Assembly (NCBI GenBank): GCA_963925735.1
Contig: CAWUUH010000011.1
Span: 31,002-95,001 of the forward strand
DNA: 64,000 nucleotides
Source: UBA4582 sp013204195
GTDB taxonomy: Bacteria; Pseudomonadota; Gammaproteobacteria; Pseudomonadales; Azotimanducaceae
Reading direction: 5' to 3'
Position 1 is the stretch's first letter. The number at the start of each line of letters is the position of its first letter. Of the stretch, positions 63,482-64,000 are shown in pieces. The position numbers and the translations under genes were made by a program. The notes under the pieces are model-generated. The model saw only the letters and a program-made list of their open reading frames with translations, did not search any database and was not told where the DNA came from.

Positions 63482-64000
63482 TTAGACATTCTTTGCGATG
63501 CAATCATAAACAATCCGCGATAGCAGGGTCGCCCTTGGTACAGCATCGCCATCGCTGCGCATCTGGTTCATGGCATAACCGATGGCTACCTGCTCGACAG
63601 GATCCGCAAAACCCGTGGATCCGCCAGCGCCATCGTGACCGAAAGCCTGCTCGTGAGGGCCGAATTCCTGTCGACTATTGCGCATAAAGCCTCTTGCCCA
63701 GTGCATGGGTTTATTTAACACACGGTCAACCGGCGAATCGATCTCTAACTGTGTTGCAGCTTGAAGTGCCCTTCGACTGATAAGTTGGCCGCCTGGAAAT
63801 TGGCCGCCCATGGCTAAAGTTGAATAGATTTTGGCGATGCCTCTCGCGTTGGCCTGACCATTGGCAGCGGGGATTTCAGCCTGGCGCCAGGCTGAACTGC
63901 TGACGTCACGAAAGGGGCTGATGACTGGGTTTTGTTGAGCTATGGCAAAAAGTGGCGGGGCGCTGACCTTTGGGCCTGGTGCTGGTTGCTTGCGGGCGCG
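63482..64000 (-). CDS. Serine hydrolase of the beta-lactamase/EstB family (5' part beyond window)
   Basis: The C-terminal 172 residues of a serine hydrolase with the beta-lactamase fold. AEIPAANGQANARGIAKIYSTLAMGG and the third active-site motif FGHDGAGGSTGFADP (HxG type) are typical of EstB-like esterases and class C relatives. The SxxK nucleophile lies outside the window. Such enzymes are usually esterases rather than antibiotic-resistance enzymes. The gene enters from the right edge and ends at 63482. Confidence 0.88.
   Translation of the reverse strand, partial: RARKQPAPGPKVSAPPLFAIAQQNPVISPFRDVSSSAWRQAEIPAANGQANARGIAKIYSTLAMGGQFPGGQLISRRALQAATQLEIDSPVDRVLNKPMHWARGFMRNSRQEFGPHEQAFGHDGAGGSTGFADPVEQVAIGYAMNQMRSDGDAVPRATLLSRIVYDCIAKNV

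Overview
This window looks like chromosome of a free-living, probably marine or aquatic gammaproteobacterium. The inference rests on gene content: Syd, a YejABE-type peptide importer, SrkA, NudC, HemJ, a DUF2884/YggN protein, a TolC-family protein, and a DUF5916 outer-membrane protein together with MatB, CaiB-type CoA-transferases and nitrile hydratase. No rRNA, tRNA, CRISPR array, insertion sequence, integrase or phage gene was recognised. Genes are densely packed, and many stops and starts overlap by 1 to 11 bases.

Layout. 1-4431 (minus) is gltB, cut by the window edge. 4962-5939 is mdh. 6059-9489 holds a phosphomannose-isomerase-like gene and an alkylation-repair pair (AdaA-AlkA fusion and ogt). 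9503-11361 (minus) is syd-aroA. 11486-13503 (minus) is an operon of an EF-hand protein, an ECF sigma factor, an anti-sigma factor and a Metal_resist-like sensor. 13592-17450 holds hemJ, an SDR, a TauE/SafE permease, a GNAT enzyme and an acyltransferase. 17485-21909 (minus) is one tight operon, nudC-modA-modB-modC-srkA. 21983-26348 (minus) holds comF, a lipoprotein, an HtrA/DegS-like protease and a TolC-family protein. 26566-33059 (minus) is purN, prs, ileS (type 2) and an amidase; a possible attenuation leader lies before ileS. 33124-36681 holds matB, a PCu(A)C copper chaperone and a CoA-transferase. 36811-40169 (plus) is a cobalt-type nitrile hydratase operon with a flavin/PNPOx-like protein, an unknown 99-aa protein and a 2OG-Fe(II) dioxygenase. 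40400-46953 holds lemA, an M48 protease, a DUF5916 protein and a second CoA-transferase. 47034-52564 (minus) holds DUF2884, a BON lipoprotein, a degenerate DUF885 protein, a split methylene-THF dehydrogenase/cyclohydrolase pair and a CBS-less KdsD/GutQ-like isomerase. 52994-54748 (plus) is an rpoE-chrR singlet-oxygen-type module followed by a limonene-epoxide-hydrolase-like gene. 55432-61515 (minus) is a complete oligopeptide ABC importer. 61785-64000 holds an mscS channel, an M28 peptidase remnant and the 3' part of a serine-hydrolase gene.

How the genes work together. Housekeeping metabolism (nitrogen assimilation, TCA cycle, shikimate, purine and one-carbon metabolism) is mixed with stress modules: alkylation repair, two ECF sigma systems and envelope proteases. 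Uptake systems for molybdate and peptides are also present. The least ordinary parts are the nitrile hydratase operon, the Mtd1-like/FchA pair and the ileS leader. Short tandem repeats lie at or just after the stop codons of several genes.
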